From positions 1-64,000 of the forward strand of contig DASPNP010000050.1 of assembly GCA_035626475.1 (NCBI GenBank): DNA of 64,000 nucleotides. Reading direction: 5' to 3'. Below, in pieces: positions 44,173 through 52,208 of the stretch. Position 1 is the first letter of the stretch. Each line of letters opens with the position of its first letter. The translations under genes were made by a program, and so were the position numbers. Under the pieces are notes generated by a model that did no database searches, was not told the DNA's origin, and was given only the letters and a program-made list of their open reading frames with translations. The stretch is from DASPKT01 sp035626475 (GTDB lineage Bacteria; Pseudomonadota; Alphaproteobacteria; Azospirillales; Azospirillaceae).

Positions 44173-44283
44173 GCCCGGCGTAAACGACCCCAACAAGGTC
44201 ACGGCCGGGCCGCGGTCCGGCAACCTTTTGGACACTTTAACCGGCGACCATCGGCTCGCCCAAAACCAAGATCGAAGCGACCC

Positions 44284-45582
44284 ATGGACAAGCTCCGTAT
44301 CCGCGGCGGCAAACGCCTCGACGGCATCATCCCGATCAGCGGCGCCAAGAACGCGGCGCTGCCGCTGCTGGCCGCCTGCCTGCTGACGGACGAGACGCTG
44401 GCCCTGTCGAACCTGCCGCACCTCGCCGACATCACCACCATGGCGAACCTGCTGGCGCAGCACGGGGTGGAGATCCGCCTGAACGGCGACGGGGTCGTGC
44501 ACAACGGCCATGAGGGCCGGGTCATCGAGCTGACCGCCGCCCACATCACCAGCACCACCGCGCCTTACGATCTGGTGCGCAAGATGCGCGCGAGCGTGCT
44601 GGTGCTGGGTCCGCTGGTGGCGCGCTACGGCAACGCCAAGGTATCGCTGCCGGGCGGCTGCGCCATCGGCCCGCGTCCCGTCGACCTGCACATCAAGGGC
44701 CTGCAGGCCATGGGCGCGCAGATCGAGATCGAGGGCGGCTACATCCTGGCCAAGGCGCCCGAGGGCGGCCTGGTCGGCGCCGAGTTCGTGTTCCCGCAGG
44801 TCTCCGTCGGCGCGACCGAGAATCTGGTCATGGCAGCCTGCCTGGCGAAGGGCGAGACCGTGCTGGTCAACGCCGCGCGCGAGCCGGAGATCGTCGATCT
44901 CTGCGACTGCCTGATCGCCATGGGCGCCGACATCGAGGGCGCCGGCACCGACCGCATCCGCATCCGCGGCAAGGACCGTCTGCACGGCGCCCGCCACGCC
45001 ATCGTCGCCGACCGCATCGAGACCGGCACCTTCGTCATGGCCGCCGCCATGACCGGCGGCGAGCTGGAGCTGGTCGGTGGCCGTCTGGACCACATCCAGG
45101 CCGTCGCCAAGGTGCTGGCCGGCGCCCAGGTGAAGTTCACGCCGACCGAGCGCGGCTTCAAGGTCGGCCGGGCCAATGGCCATATCGTCGGCGTCGACGT
45201 CATGACGGAGCCGTTCCCCGGCTTCCCGACCGACCTGCAGGCGCAGATGATGACCCTCATGTGCGTCGCCGACGGCGCCGCCATGATCACGGAGACCATC
45301 TTCGAGAACCGCTTCATGCATGTTCCGGAGCTGATGCGCATGGGCGCCAACATCACGGTCCACGGCGCCTCGGCCCTGGTCCGCGGCGTGCCGCGCCTGA
45401 CCGGCGCGCCGGTCATGGCGACCGACCTGCGCGCCTCGGTCTCGCTGGTGCTGGCCGGCCTGGCGGCGGAAGGCGAGACCACGGTCAACCGCATCTACCA
45501 CCTCGACCGCGGCTATGAGCGCATCGAGGAGAAGCTCAGCGCCTGCGGCGCCGACATGGAGCGGCTGAAGGGCTCCGACTGA
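44284..45582 (+). CDS. murA: UDP-N-acetylglucosamine 1-carboxyvinyltransferase
   Basis: A 432-residue EPSP-synthase-fold enzyme. K22 is in ISGAKNAALP and the catalytic cysteine is C126 in LPGGCAIGPRPVDLH, the fosfomycin target. YERIEEKLSACGADMERL at the C-terminus is standard. It makes the first committed step of peptidoglycan synthesis. A strong terminator follows 26 bp after the stop. Confidence 0.98.
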   Translation: MDKLRIRGGKRLDGIIPISGAKNAALPLLAACLLTDETLALSNLPHLADITTMANLLAQHGVEIRLNGDGVVHNGHEGRVIELTAAHITSTTAPYDLVRKMRASVLVLGPLVARYGNAKVSLPGGCAIGPRPVDLHIKGLQAMGAQIEIEGGYILAKAPEGGLVGAEFVFPQVSVGATENLVMAACLAKGETVLVNAAREPEIVDLCDCLIAMGADIEGAGTDRIRIRGKDRLHGARHAIVADRIETGTFVMAAAMTGGELELVGGRLDHIQAVAKVLAGAQVKFTPTERGFKVGRANGHIVGVDVMTEPFPGFPTDLQAQMMTLMCVADGAAMITETIFENRFMHVPELMRMGANITVHGASALVRGVPRLTGAPVMATDLRASVSLVLAGLAAEGETTVNRIYHLDRGYERIEEKLSACGADMERLKGSD

Positions 45583-45608
45583 CGCTCTCTCGGTTCCGAT
45601 CGACGGCG

Positions 45609-45639
45609 AACGGCCGCTGCCCCGCGCAGCGGCCGTTTT
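45609..45639 (+). terminator. Rho-independent terminator after murA
   Basis: AACGGCCGCTGC and GCAGCGGCCGTT form a 12-bp stem around CCCGC, followed by TTCGTTCG, 26 bp downstream of murA. Confidence 0.85.
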
Positions 45640-45693
45640 CGTTCGTGCGGGTCTTATCCCCACAGGCGGATTGTGGAGATAGGTCGGATTGTG

Positions 45694-45711
45694 ATAGTCG
45701 AATTAAACTAT
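45694..45711 (+). promoter_or_regulatory. Inverted repeat at the PadR start codon, possible autoregulatory operator
   Basis: ATAGTCGAATTAAACTAT (ATAGT and ACTAT, 8-bp spacer) runs into the first two bases of the padR ATG. PadR regulators usually repress their own operon through a dyad at the promoter; this is the only AT-rich dyad in the gap. Confidence 0.5.
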
Positions 45712-46339
45712 GAAAGCCGACCTGATTATCCTGGGCGTCCTGCACCGCGGCGACTTCCATCCCTATGAGATCAAGCGCCGCATCGAGGCGGGCATGGTCG
45801 ACCGGCTCGTCGACCTTGACACCGGCACGCTCTACTACGCCGTCAAGCAGCTGGCGAAGGAGGGCTGGATCGAGGTGCGGGGCGAGGAGCGGGTGGCGCG
45901 CGGCGGCGCCCGTACCATCTACGGCCTGACCGAGAAGGGCCGCGCCCGCTTCCAGGAACTGATGGCCGAGCGCTTCGCGGACCTGACGCCGTCGCGCCAT
46001 CCTTTTTACTCGGCGCTGCTGTTCCTGGCGCATGCCGACCGGACGGATTTCCCGGCCCTGATCGACAAGCGGCTGGCGGCCTACGAGCAGGGGCTGGCGA
46101 CCTCGCGCGCCATCTGGGCGCATATCGGCGACATCGCCGGTACCGGCAACCGCTACGTCATCGAGCACGCGCTCACCCTCATGCAGGTCGAGATCGACTG
46201 GCTGCGCCGCCTGCGCGCCGACATCGCGGCAGGCCGCGTGCAGGACAGCGACATGAAGGCCCTGGCCACGCGCGGCATGGTGCCGCCCGGGCTGGAGGAT
46301 CTGATCAAGGAGAGTGGCGATGACGGCGATCGCGGCTGA
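45710..46339 (+). CDS. PadR family transcriptional regulator
   Basis: A 209-residue protein: PadR winged helix (ADLIILGVLHRGDFHPYEIKRRIEAGMVDRLVDLDTGTLYYAVKQLAKEGWIEVRGEERVARGGARTIYGLTEKGRARFQELM) and a C-terminal helical dimerisation domain of the longer PadR subclass. It overlaps the MFS gene by 20 bp and probably represses it together with itself, released by the transported compound or an inducer. Confidence 0.92.
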   Translation: MKADLIILGVLHRGDFHPYEIKRRIEAGMVDRLVDLDTGTLYYAVKQLAKEGWIEVRGEERVARGGARTIYGLTEKGRARFQELMAERFADLTPSRHPFYSALLFLAHADRTDFPALIDKRLAAYEQGLATSRAIWAHIGDIAGTGNRYVIEHALTLMQVEIDWLRRLRADIAAGRVQDSDMKALATRGMVPPGLEDLIKESGDDGDRG

Positions 46340-47612
46340 GGCGGGCAAGGGCGGGATGCTGGCCGACCGCAGCGTGCGCTGGCTGCTGGCCGGCGCCGCC
46401 ATCAACCAGCTGGGCGACCAGTTCACCCTGATCGCCTTGCCCTGGCTGGTGCTGAAGCTGACCGGGGACCCGGCCGCCATGGGCCTTGTGCTGGCGGCGA
46501 TGAGCATTCCACGCGCCATCTTCATCCTGGTGGGCGGCGCGCTGACCGACCGCTTCTCGCCCAAGCGCGTGCTGATGCTGACCAAGTACGTCAACACGGG
46601 GCTGCTGGGGCTGCTGACGGTGCTGGTGCTGGGCGGCTGGCTGCGGATGTGGATGGTCTATCCCATCGCAATCTGCATCGGCCTCGCCACCGCCTTCAGC
46701 GTGCCGTCGGGCACCGCCATCGTGCCGCGGACCGTGCCGGCGCACCTGCTGGGACCGGTGAACGCCATCATGATGGCGATGCGCCAGATCAGCGTCATGG
46801 CCGGGCCGCTGCTGGCCGGCCTGCTGGTGGCGCTGTTCGGCGACGGGGAGGGCGGCCGCATCGAGGACGCCAAGGGCCTGGGCATCGCCTTCCTGGTGGA
46901 CACGCTCAGCTTCGCGCTGTCGACCTGGACCCTGACCAAGGTTGCCGAGGCGCCGCCGGCCGATCCGGCCGTACCGCCGGCGCCGGTGTTCGCCTCCATC
47001 GCCGAGGGCCTCCGTTACTTCTGGAGCGACCGCTCGCTGCGTTGGCTGTTCCTCTATTTCGGCACCACGACTTTCCTCATCGCCGGCCCGCTGCAGGTGG
47101 CGACGCCGGTCATGGCCGACGAGCAGCTGGGCGGCGCCGCCGCGCTGGGCATGCTGATGGCGGCGCACGGCGTCGGCGCGCTGCTGGGCATGGCGCTGTC
47201 GGGCAAGTTCCCGCGCCTGCGCCTGGGCACGCTGGGCGTCACCATCCTCTGCATCGACATGACCGCCGGGCTGCTGCTGGCGCCCGTGGGGTACGCCACC
47301 CAGACGTGGCAGGCCATGCTCGCCATGGTGCCGCTGGGCGTGCTGGCCGGCTTCATCCAGGTCGTGGTCTACACCTGGGTGCAGCGCCGGGTGGCGCCGG
47401 CGCTGCTGGGCCGGACGCTGGCGCTGTTCATGTTCATCTTCATGGGGGTGGGGCCGATCTCCGCCGGCATCACCGGCTTCGTGCTGCGCCAGGTGGAGCT
47501 TTCGACCGTTTTCCTCGCCGCAGGCCTGACGCTGACGCTCATTGCCGCCGCGGGCGCGCTCAGCCCCGCCATTCGCGGGGTGGATGACGGCCCGGCGCGC
47601 AGGAAATCGTGA
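46320..47612 (+). CDS. MFS transporter (MFS_3-like drug efflux)
   Basis: A 430-residue membrane protein with about 12 helices. ATG 46320 is chosen because AAGGAG lies 7 bp before it. The first half shows VRWLLAGAAINQLGDQFTLIALPWLVLKLTGDPAAMGLVLAAMSIPRAIFILVGGALTDRFSPKRVLML with the loop 2-3 motif (GGALTDRFSPKR). Resembles MFS_3/TetV-type exporters. Operon with the PadR regulator, with coding overlap, suggests inducible efflux. Confidence 0.9.
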   Translation: MTAIAAEAGKGGMLADRSVRWLLAGAAINQLGDQFTLIALPWLVLKLTGDPAAMGLVLAAMSIPRAIFILVGGALTDRFSPKRVLMLTKYVNTGLLGLLTVLVLGGWLRMWMVYPIAICIGLATAFSVPSGTAIVPRTVPAHLLGPVNAIMMAMRQISVMAGPLLAGLLVALFGDGEGGRIEDAKGLGIAFLVDTLSFALSTWTLTKVAEAPPADPAVPPAPVFASIAEGLRYFWSDRSLRWLFLYFGTTTFLIAGPLQVATPVMADEQLGGAAALGMLMAAHGVGALLGMALSGKFPRLRLGTLGVTILCIDMTAGLLLAPVGYATQTWQAMLAMVPLGVLAGFIQVVVYTWVQRRVAPALLGRTLALFMFIFMGVGPISAGITGFVLRQVELSTVFLAAGLTLTLIAAAGALSPAIRGVDDGPARRKS

Positions 47613-47707
47613 GACCCCTGGACCTCCGGGGGGTAGCATCCCTAGATGAAGGGAAGGACGGCCGGGGGCGGCCGTCCGTGACAGGGTTTCATCGAGGGGC
47701 GGGGATC

Positions 47708-48199
47708 ATGGGAAGCGGGCTGTTGCGGCTGCGGGCGCAGGACGCCGAGGACCTGAAGGTCATGTCGGCGGTGCTGCAGGACGCCATCGTGCCGATCTGC
47801 GACATGACTTTCCTGCCGCAGGAGCGGCGCTTCGTCCTGGTGGCGACGCGCTTCCGCTGGGAGCGGCCGGAAGGCGAGGCGGTGGACGCCTCCTTCGAGG
47901 GCGAAGGGGACGCCGCACCCTTCGAGCGCATCAACACCGCGCTGCGCTTCGAAGGGGTGGACCGGGTCTGCTGCAAGGAGCTGAACCTGAAGGACCGCAC
48001 GCAGATGCTGAACCTGCTGGCGGTGGAGCGCACGGACGACAAGGTGCTGCTTCATTTCTCCGGCGGCCCCTGCGTGCGCCTGGACGTGCCGGTGCTCGAC
48101 TGCCGGCTGGAGGATCTGGGCGAGCCCTGGCCGACGGGCCTGCGGCCCTGCCATGACCAAGCGGACGGCCAGTCCGCCGCCGCCGCTTCTGGACGTTGA
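47708..48199 (+). CDS. DUF2948 family protein
   Basis: A 163-residue protein from ATG 47708 (MGSGLLRLRAQDAEDLKVMSAVLQDAIVPICDMTFLPQERRFVLVATRFRWE), which matches the DUF2948 family. Further pattern: RINTALRFEGVDRVCCKELNLKDRTQMLNLLAVE and LHFSGGPCVRLDV. Function unknown; it is a standing neighbour of hisG/hisD in alphaproteobacteria. 89 bp separate it from hisG. Confidence 0.88.
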   Translation: MGSGLLRLRAQDAEDLKVMSAVLQDAIVPICDMTFLPQERRFVLVATRFRWERPEGEAVDASFEGEGDAAPFERINTALRFEGVDRVCCKELNLKDRTQMLNLLAVERTDDKVLLHFSGGPCVRLDVPVLDCRLEDLGEPWPTGLRPCHDQADGQSAAAASGR

Positions 48200-48258
48200 C
48201 CGCGTCCCGTGCCAATTAATTGCCCGTCGGCGCGGGGCCGGCGGGCCGCCGCCATCCC

Positions 48259-48285
48259 GACTCCGGCCAGGTTGCTTCCGGAGTC
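48259..48285 (+). promoter_or_regulatory. Hairpin covering the hisG ribosome binding site
   Basis: GACTCCGG (48259-48266) and CCGGAGTC (48278-48285) form an 8-bp perfect stem with an 11-nt loop, ending 3 bp before the hisG ATG. The likely ribosome binding site GGAG (48280-48283) is inside the stem, so it may limit or control hisG translation. Confidence 0.5.
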
Positions 48286-48288
48286 GCG

Positions 48289-48981
48289 ATGCCTGACTTT
48301 CCCGCTTTCCCCGACGCGCCGTCCGACGGACTGCTCGCCCTGGCGCTGCCCAAGGGCCGCATCCTGGACGAGCTGCGGCCGCTGCTGAGCCGCGTCGGCA
48401 TCGAGCCGGAGCCCGCCTTCGACGACCCGAAGAGCCGGGCGCTGCGCTTCCGCACCAGCCTGCCCTTCGTCGAGATCATCCGCGTCCGCAGCTTCGACGT
48501 GGCGACCTTCGTCGCCTTCGGCGCGGCGCAGCTGGGCGTCTGCGGCAACGACGTGCTGATGGAGTTCGACTATCCCGAACTCTACTCGCCGCTGGATCTG
48601 GGCATCGGCCGCTGCCGCATCTCCGTCGCCGAACCGGTGCGGATGTCGGAGGGAGACGACCCGGCGCGCTGGAGCCATGTCCGCGTCGCCACCAAGTACC
48701 CGGAGATCACCCGCCGCCACTTCGCCGAGCGCGGCGTGCAGGCGGAGTGCATCAAGCTGAACGGCGCCATGGAACTGGCCCCGTCGCTGGGCCTCTGCCA
48801 GCGCATCGTCGACCTGGTCTCCTCCGGCGCCACGCTGAAGGCCAACGGGCTGGTGGAGATCGAGCACATCGCCGACGTCACCTCGCGCCTCATCGTCAAC
48901 CGCGCCGCCTTCAAGACCCGCCACACCGAGATCCAGGGCTGGATCGACCGTTTCCGAGACGAGGTCGCCCGTGCCGCTTAG
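48289..48981 (+). CDS. hisG: ATP phosphoribosyltransferase, short form
   Basis: A 230-residue HisG: LLALALPKGRILDELRPLLSRVGI at the N-terminus, ELGVCGND-like QLGVCGNDVLME near 85, and ALGLCQRIVDLVSSGATLKANGLVEIEHI-like segment (residues about 165-205). It lacks the C-terminal regulatory domain of the long form, so by family knowledge it should need a HisZ partner, which is not in the window. ATG 48289 is placed just after the hairpin. It makes the first step of histidine synthesis; overlaps hisD by 11 bp. Confidence 0.95.
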   Translation: MPDFPAFPDAPSDGLLALALPKGRILDELRPLLSRVGIEPEPAFDDPKSRALRFRTSLPFVEIIRVRSFDVATFVAFGAAQLGVCGNDVLMEFDYPELYSPLDLGIGRCRISVAEPVRMSEGDDPARWSHVRVATKYPEITRRHFAERGVQAECIKLNGAMELAPSLGLCQRIVDLVSSGATLKANGLVEIEHIADVTSRLIVNRAAFKTRHTEIQGWIDRFRDEVARAA

Positions 48982-50284
48982 ACTGTCCACCGCCGATGCC
49001 GGTTTCGAGGCGGGCTTCCTCACCCTGCTCTCCGCCAAGCGCGAGGTGCAGGAGGATGTGAACGACGCCGTCGCGAAGGTGCTGGCCGACGTGCGCGCCC
49101 GGGGCGACGCGGCGCTGATCGAATACACGGCGCGCTGGGACCGGCTGCAGCTCACGCCCGGCCGGCTGCGCGTCACCGACGCCGAGGTGGACGAGGCGTT
49201 GGCCGCCTGCGAGCCCCGGGTGCTGGAGGCGCTGCGCACGGCGGCCGAGCGCATCGAGGCGTTCCATCGCCGCCAGTCGCCCGAGGCGCTGAGCTACACC
49301 GACGAGCAGGGCGTGCGGCTGGGCGCCCGCTGGACGCCGGTCGGCGCGGTCGGGCTCTATGTACCGGGCGGCACGGCGGCCTATCCCAGCTCGGTCCTGA
49401 TGAACGCGCTGCCGGCCAAGGTCGCCGGCGTGCCGCGCATCGCCATGGTGGTGCCGACGCCGGACGGCAGGCTGAACCCGCTGGTGCTGGCCGCCGCGCG
49501 CGTCGCCGGGGTGACGGAGATCTACCGTGTCGGCGGGGCGCAGGCCGTGGCGGCGCTGGCTTACGGCACGGAGACGATCGGGGCGGTGGACAAGATCGTC
49601 GGGCCCGGCAACGCGTTCGTGGCCGCCGCCAAGCGGCAGGTCTTCGGCACGGTCGGCATCGACATGATCGCCGGCCCGTCGGAGATCCTGGTGGTGGCCG
49701 ATGGCGCCAACGATCCCGCCTGGATCGCCGCCGACCTGCTGTCCCAGGCCGAGCACGACACCTCCGCCCAATCCATCCTCATCACGGACGATGCCACCTT
49801 CGCCGACCGCGTCGCGGCGGCAGTGGAGAAGCATCTGGAGACGCTGCCGCGTACGGAGATCGCGTCGGAGAGCTGGCGCGCCCACGGCGCCATCGTGGTC
49901 GTGCGCGACCTGGAGGAGGCGGTGCCGCTGATCGACCGGCTGGCGCCGGAGCATCTGGAGCTGGCGGTGGCCGACCCGGATGCCCTGGCGGCGAAGGTCC
50001 GCAACGCCGGTGCAATCTTCCTCGGCCGCCACACGCCGGAGGCTATCGGCGACTATGTGGCCGGGCCGAACCATGTGCTGCCCACCGCCCGCAGCGCCCG
50101 ATTCTCCTCGGGGCTCAACGTGCTGGATTTCATGAAGCGCACGACCCTGGTCGGCTGCGACGCGGCCTCGCTGGCCGCCATCGGGCCGGCGGCCGTGGCG
50201 CTGGCCGAGGCCGAGGGGCTGCAGGCCCACGCGCTCTCGGTCGCCATCCGCCTGGGCCGCCTGGGAGCCCCGCCCGCCGCATGA
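48971..50284 (+). CDS. hisD: Histidinol dehydrogenase
   Basis: A 437-residue enzyme from GTG 48971. Typical marks are VGLYVPGGTAAYPSSVLMNALPAKVAGV, VGGAQAVAALAYGTETI, DKIVGPGNAFVAAAKRQVFGTVGIDMIAGPSEILVVAD, LLSQAEHDTSAQSILIT (with the zinc-site Gln and His) and APEHLELAV. It catalyses the last two oxidations of histidine synthesis with zinc and NAD. Translationally coupled to hisG upstream and to the UPF0262 gene downstream by a 4-bp ATGA overlap. Confidence 0.98.
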   Translation: MPLRLSTADAGFEAGFLTLLSAKREVQEDVNDAVAKVLADVRARGDAALIEYTARWDRLQLTPGRLRVTDAEVDEALAACEPRVLEALRTAAERIEAFHRRQSPEALSYTDEQGVRLGARWTPVGAVGLYVPGGTAAYPSSVLMNALPAKVAGVPRIAMVVPTPDGRLNPLVLAAARVAGVTEIYRVGGAQAVAALAYGTETIGAVDKIVGPGNAFVAAAKRQVFGTVGIDMIAGPSEILVVADGANDPAWIAADLLSQAEHDTSAQSILITDDATFADRVAAAVEKHLETLPRTEIASESWRAHGAIVVVRDLEEAVPLIDRLAPEHLELAVADPDALAAKVRNAGAIFLGRHTPEAIGDYVAGPNHVLPTARSARFSSGLNVLDFMKRTTLVGCDAASLAAIGPAAVALAEAEGLQAHALSVAIRLGRLGAPPAA

Positions 50285-50763
50285 TCCCGCCGGACCGCCG
50301 CCGTATCGCCCATGTCGAGCTGGTGGAGCGCAACGTCGTCCGCCGCCGGCCGGAGGTCGAGCATGAGCGGGCGGTGGCGCTGTTCGACCTGCTGGAGGAG
50401 AACAGCTTCCACCTGACGGATCACCCGGACGCCGGGCCCTACCGCCTGTACCTGTCGATCGAGGAGAACCGGCTGAGCTTCGACGTGCGTGACGGCGCGG
50501 ACGGGGAACTCGCCAAGGTGGCGCTGCCGCTCTCGCCCTTCCGCGGCATCGTCCGCGACTATTTCATGATCTGCGACAGCTACTACAAGGCCATCAAGTC
50601 CGCGAGCCCGTCGCAGATCGAGGCCATCGACATGGGCCGCCGCGGCCTGCACGACGAAGGCTCGGGGCTCCTGCGCGAGCGGCTGGCGGGGAAGATCGAG
50701 GTCGACCATGGCACGGCGCGGCGGCTGTTCACGCTGATCTGCGTCCTGCACATCAGGGGCTGA
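50281..50763 (+). CDS. UPF0262 family protein
   Basis: A 160-residue protein (MIPPDRRRIAHVELVERNVVRRRPEVEHERAVALFDLLEENSF). Conserved UPF0262 stretches are LPLSPFRGIVRDYFMICDSYYKAIKSASPSQIEAIDMGRRGLHDEGSGLLRERLAGKIEVDHGTARRLFTLICVLHIR. The family is alphaproteobacterial and lacks a known role. It overlaps hisD by 4 bp and is followed 3 bp later by a small phosphatase-like gene. Confidence 0.93.
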   Translation: MIPPDRRRIAHVELVERNVVRRRPEVEHERAVALFDLLEENSFHLTDHPDAGPYRLYLSIEENRLSFDVRDGADGELAKVALPLSPFRGIVRDYFMICDSYYKAIKSASPSQIEAIDMGRRGLHDEGSGLLRERLAGKIEVDHGTARRLFTLICVLHIRG

Positions 50764-50766
50764 CGG

Positions 50767-51222
50767 ATGGTCGAGATCCACCCGTCCTCCGTCACCAGCG
50801 TCCTCTTCGCCTGCACCCACAATTCCATCCGCTCGCCCATGGCCGAGGCCATGCTGAAGCACCTGCACGGCCGCGACATCTACGTCGATTCGGCCGGCGT
50901 GCGGGACGGGGAGATCGATCCCTTCGTCATCGCCGTCATGGAGGAGCTGGGCATCGACGTGTCCCGCCACCGCTCCAAAACCTTCGACGAGCTGGAGGAC
51001 AGCTCCTTCGACCTGGTGGTGTCGCTGTCGCCGGAGGCGCAGCACCGGGCGGTGGAGATGACCCGCACCATGGCCTGCGACGTGGAATTCTGGCGCACCT
51101 TCGACCCCTCCATCGTCGAAGGCAGCCGCGAGGTGCGGCTGGACGCCTACCGCCAGGTGCGCGACCAGCTGTGGAAGCGCATCAAGGAGCGCTTCCCGCC
51201 CAGCCTGTCGCCGAGCTTCTGA
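50767..51222 (+). CDS. Low-molecular-weight phosphotyrosine phosphatase / ArsC-like protein
   Basis: A 151-residue protein with the CX5R loop CTHNSIRS (C16, R22) at the N-terminus and a mild general-acid candidate in FWRTFDPS near residue 120. The fold is shared by LMW-PTP phosphatases and thioredoxin-type arsenate reductases; there are not enough extra cysteines for classical ArsC, so phosphatase is favoured. It has a constant place between UPF0262 and infA in alphaproteobacteria. Confidence 0.85.
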   Translation: MVEIHPSSVTSVLFACTHNSIRSPMAEAMLKHLHGRDIYVDSAGVRDGEIDPFVIAVMEELGIDVSRHRSKTFDELEDSSFDLVVSLSPEAQHRAVEMTRTMACDVEFWRTFDPSIVEGSREVRLDAYRQVRDQLWKRIKERFPPSLSPSF

Positions 51223-51371
51223 CCAGGCTGTGGAACGGGCCACTTGTGGTAAGGCGGGCACGCCCGCCGGAACGATGGGGGGAGGGCTTCCGCAGGGTTG
51301 CGAAAGCGCTTGACCCGGGGAGGCGTCGGCTTCACCTATGGCGCCAAATCCATGAGTCGCGAAAGGTCGCT

Positions 51372-51590
51372 ATGTCCAAGGAGGATTTGATCGAGTTTTC
51401 CGGCACGGTCACCGAACTGCTGCCGAACGCGATGTTCCGCGTGAAGCTCGACAACGATCACGAGGTCCTGGCCCACACGTCCGGCAAGATGCGCAAGAAC
51501 CGCATCCGCGTCCTCGCCGGCGACCGGGTCAACGTCGAAATGACGCCGTACGACCTCACCAAGGGCCGCATCACCTTCCGCTTCAAGTAA
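51372..51590 (+). CDS. infA: Translation initiation factor IF-1
   Basis: A 72-residue S1-fold protein (MSKEDLIEFSGTVTELLPNAMFRVKLDNDHEVLAHTSGKMRKNRIRVLAGDRVNVEMTPYDLTKGRITFRFK), the canonical length. It blocks the A site during initiation. AAGG lies 10-13 bp upstream. A possible -35 (TTGACC, 51310-51315) precedes it by about 60 bp, with a weak -10 around 51334-51339. Confidence 0.99.
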   Translation: MSKEDLIEFSGTVTELLPNAMFRVKLDNDHEVLAHTSGKMRKNRIRVLAGDRVNVEMTPYDLTKGRITFRFK

Positions 51591-51602
51591 GAAGCGCCGG
51601 TC

Positions 51603-52208
51603 ATGCCCGTCACGCCCACCCCGGCGCTCGTGCTGGCGAGCAGCTCGCCCCGGCGCCGCGAACTGCTGGCGCAGATCGGGCTGACCGCCTCGGCCATCGA
51701 TCCGGCCGACATCGACGAGACCCCCCTCAAGGCCGAGATCCCCGGCCGGCACGCCGCGCGCCTCAGCCGCGCCAAGGCGGAGACGGTGGCCGCGCGCCAC
51801 CCCGGCGCGGTCGTGCTCGCCGCCGACACGGTGGTGGGGGTGGGGCGCCGCATCCTGCCCAAGACCGAGGACGAGGCGTCGGCGCGTGAATGCCTTGAGC
51901 TGCTGTCCGGCCGCCGCCACCGGGTCTATGGCGGCGTCTGCGTCATCGGCGCCGACGGCAAGGCGCGCACCCGGCTGGTGCAGACCGCGGTCGTCTTCAA
52001 GCGCCTGTCGGCCCGGGAGATCGACGCCTACGTCGCCTCGGGCGAATGGCACGGCAAGGCCGGCGGCTATGGCATCCAGGGCAAGGCATCGCTGTTCATG
52101 CGCCAGATGGTCGGCAGCTACAGCAACATCGTCGGGCTGCCGCTCTTCGAGACGGCGGCGCTGCTGCGCGCGGCGGGCATCGACCCGCTGCTCCCGGCCT
52201 CCGCGTGA
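51603..52208 (+). CDS. maf: Maf family nucleotide pyrophosphatase
   Basis: A 201-residue protein with LVLASSSPRRRELLAQIGL, the Maf signature, DIDETPLKAEIPG, AADTVV, and HGKAGGYGIQGKASLFMRQMVGSYSNIVGLPLFE. Maf proteins hydrolyse non-canonical or UTP/TTP nucleotides to the monophosphate. It follows infA by 12 bp, and its stop overlaps the start of the RNase gene (GTGA). Confidence 0.95.
   Translation: MPVTPTPALVLASSSPRRRELLAQIGLTASAIDPADIDETPLKAEIPGRHAARLSRAKAETVAARHPGAVVLAADTVVGVGRRILPKTEDEASARECLELLSGRRHRVYGGVCVIGADGKARTRLVQTAVVFKRLSAREIDAYVASGEWHGKAGGYGIQGKASLFMRQMVGSYSNIVGLPLFETAALLRAAGIDPLLPASA

Noticed and set aside
48200..48288. Histidine attenuator leader peptide before hisG
   Set aside because: No short frame with a run of His codons was found; only the hairpin over the ribosome binding site is supported.
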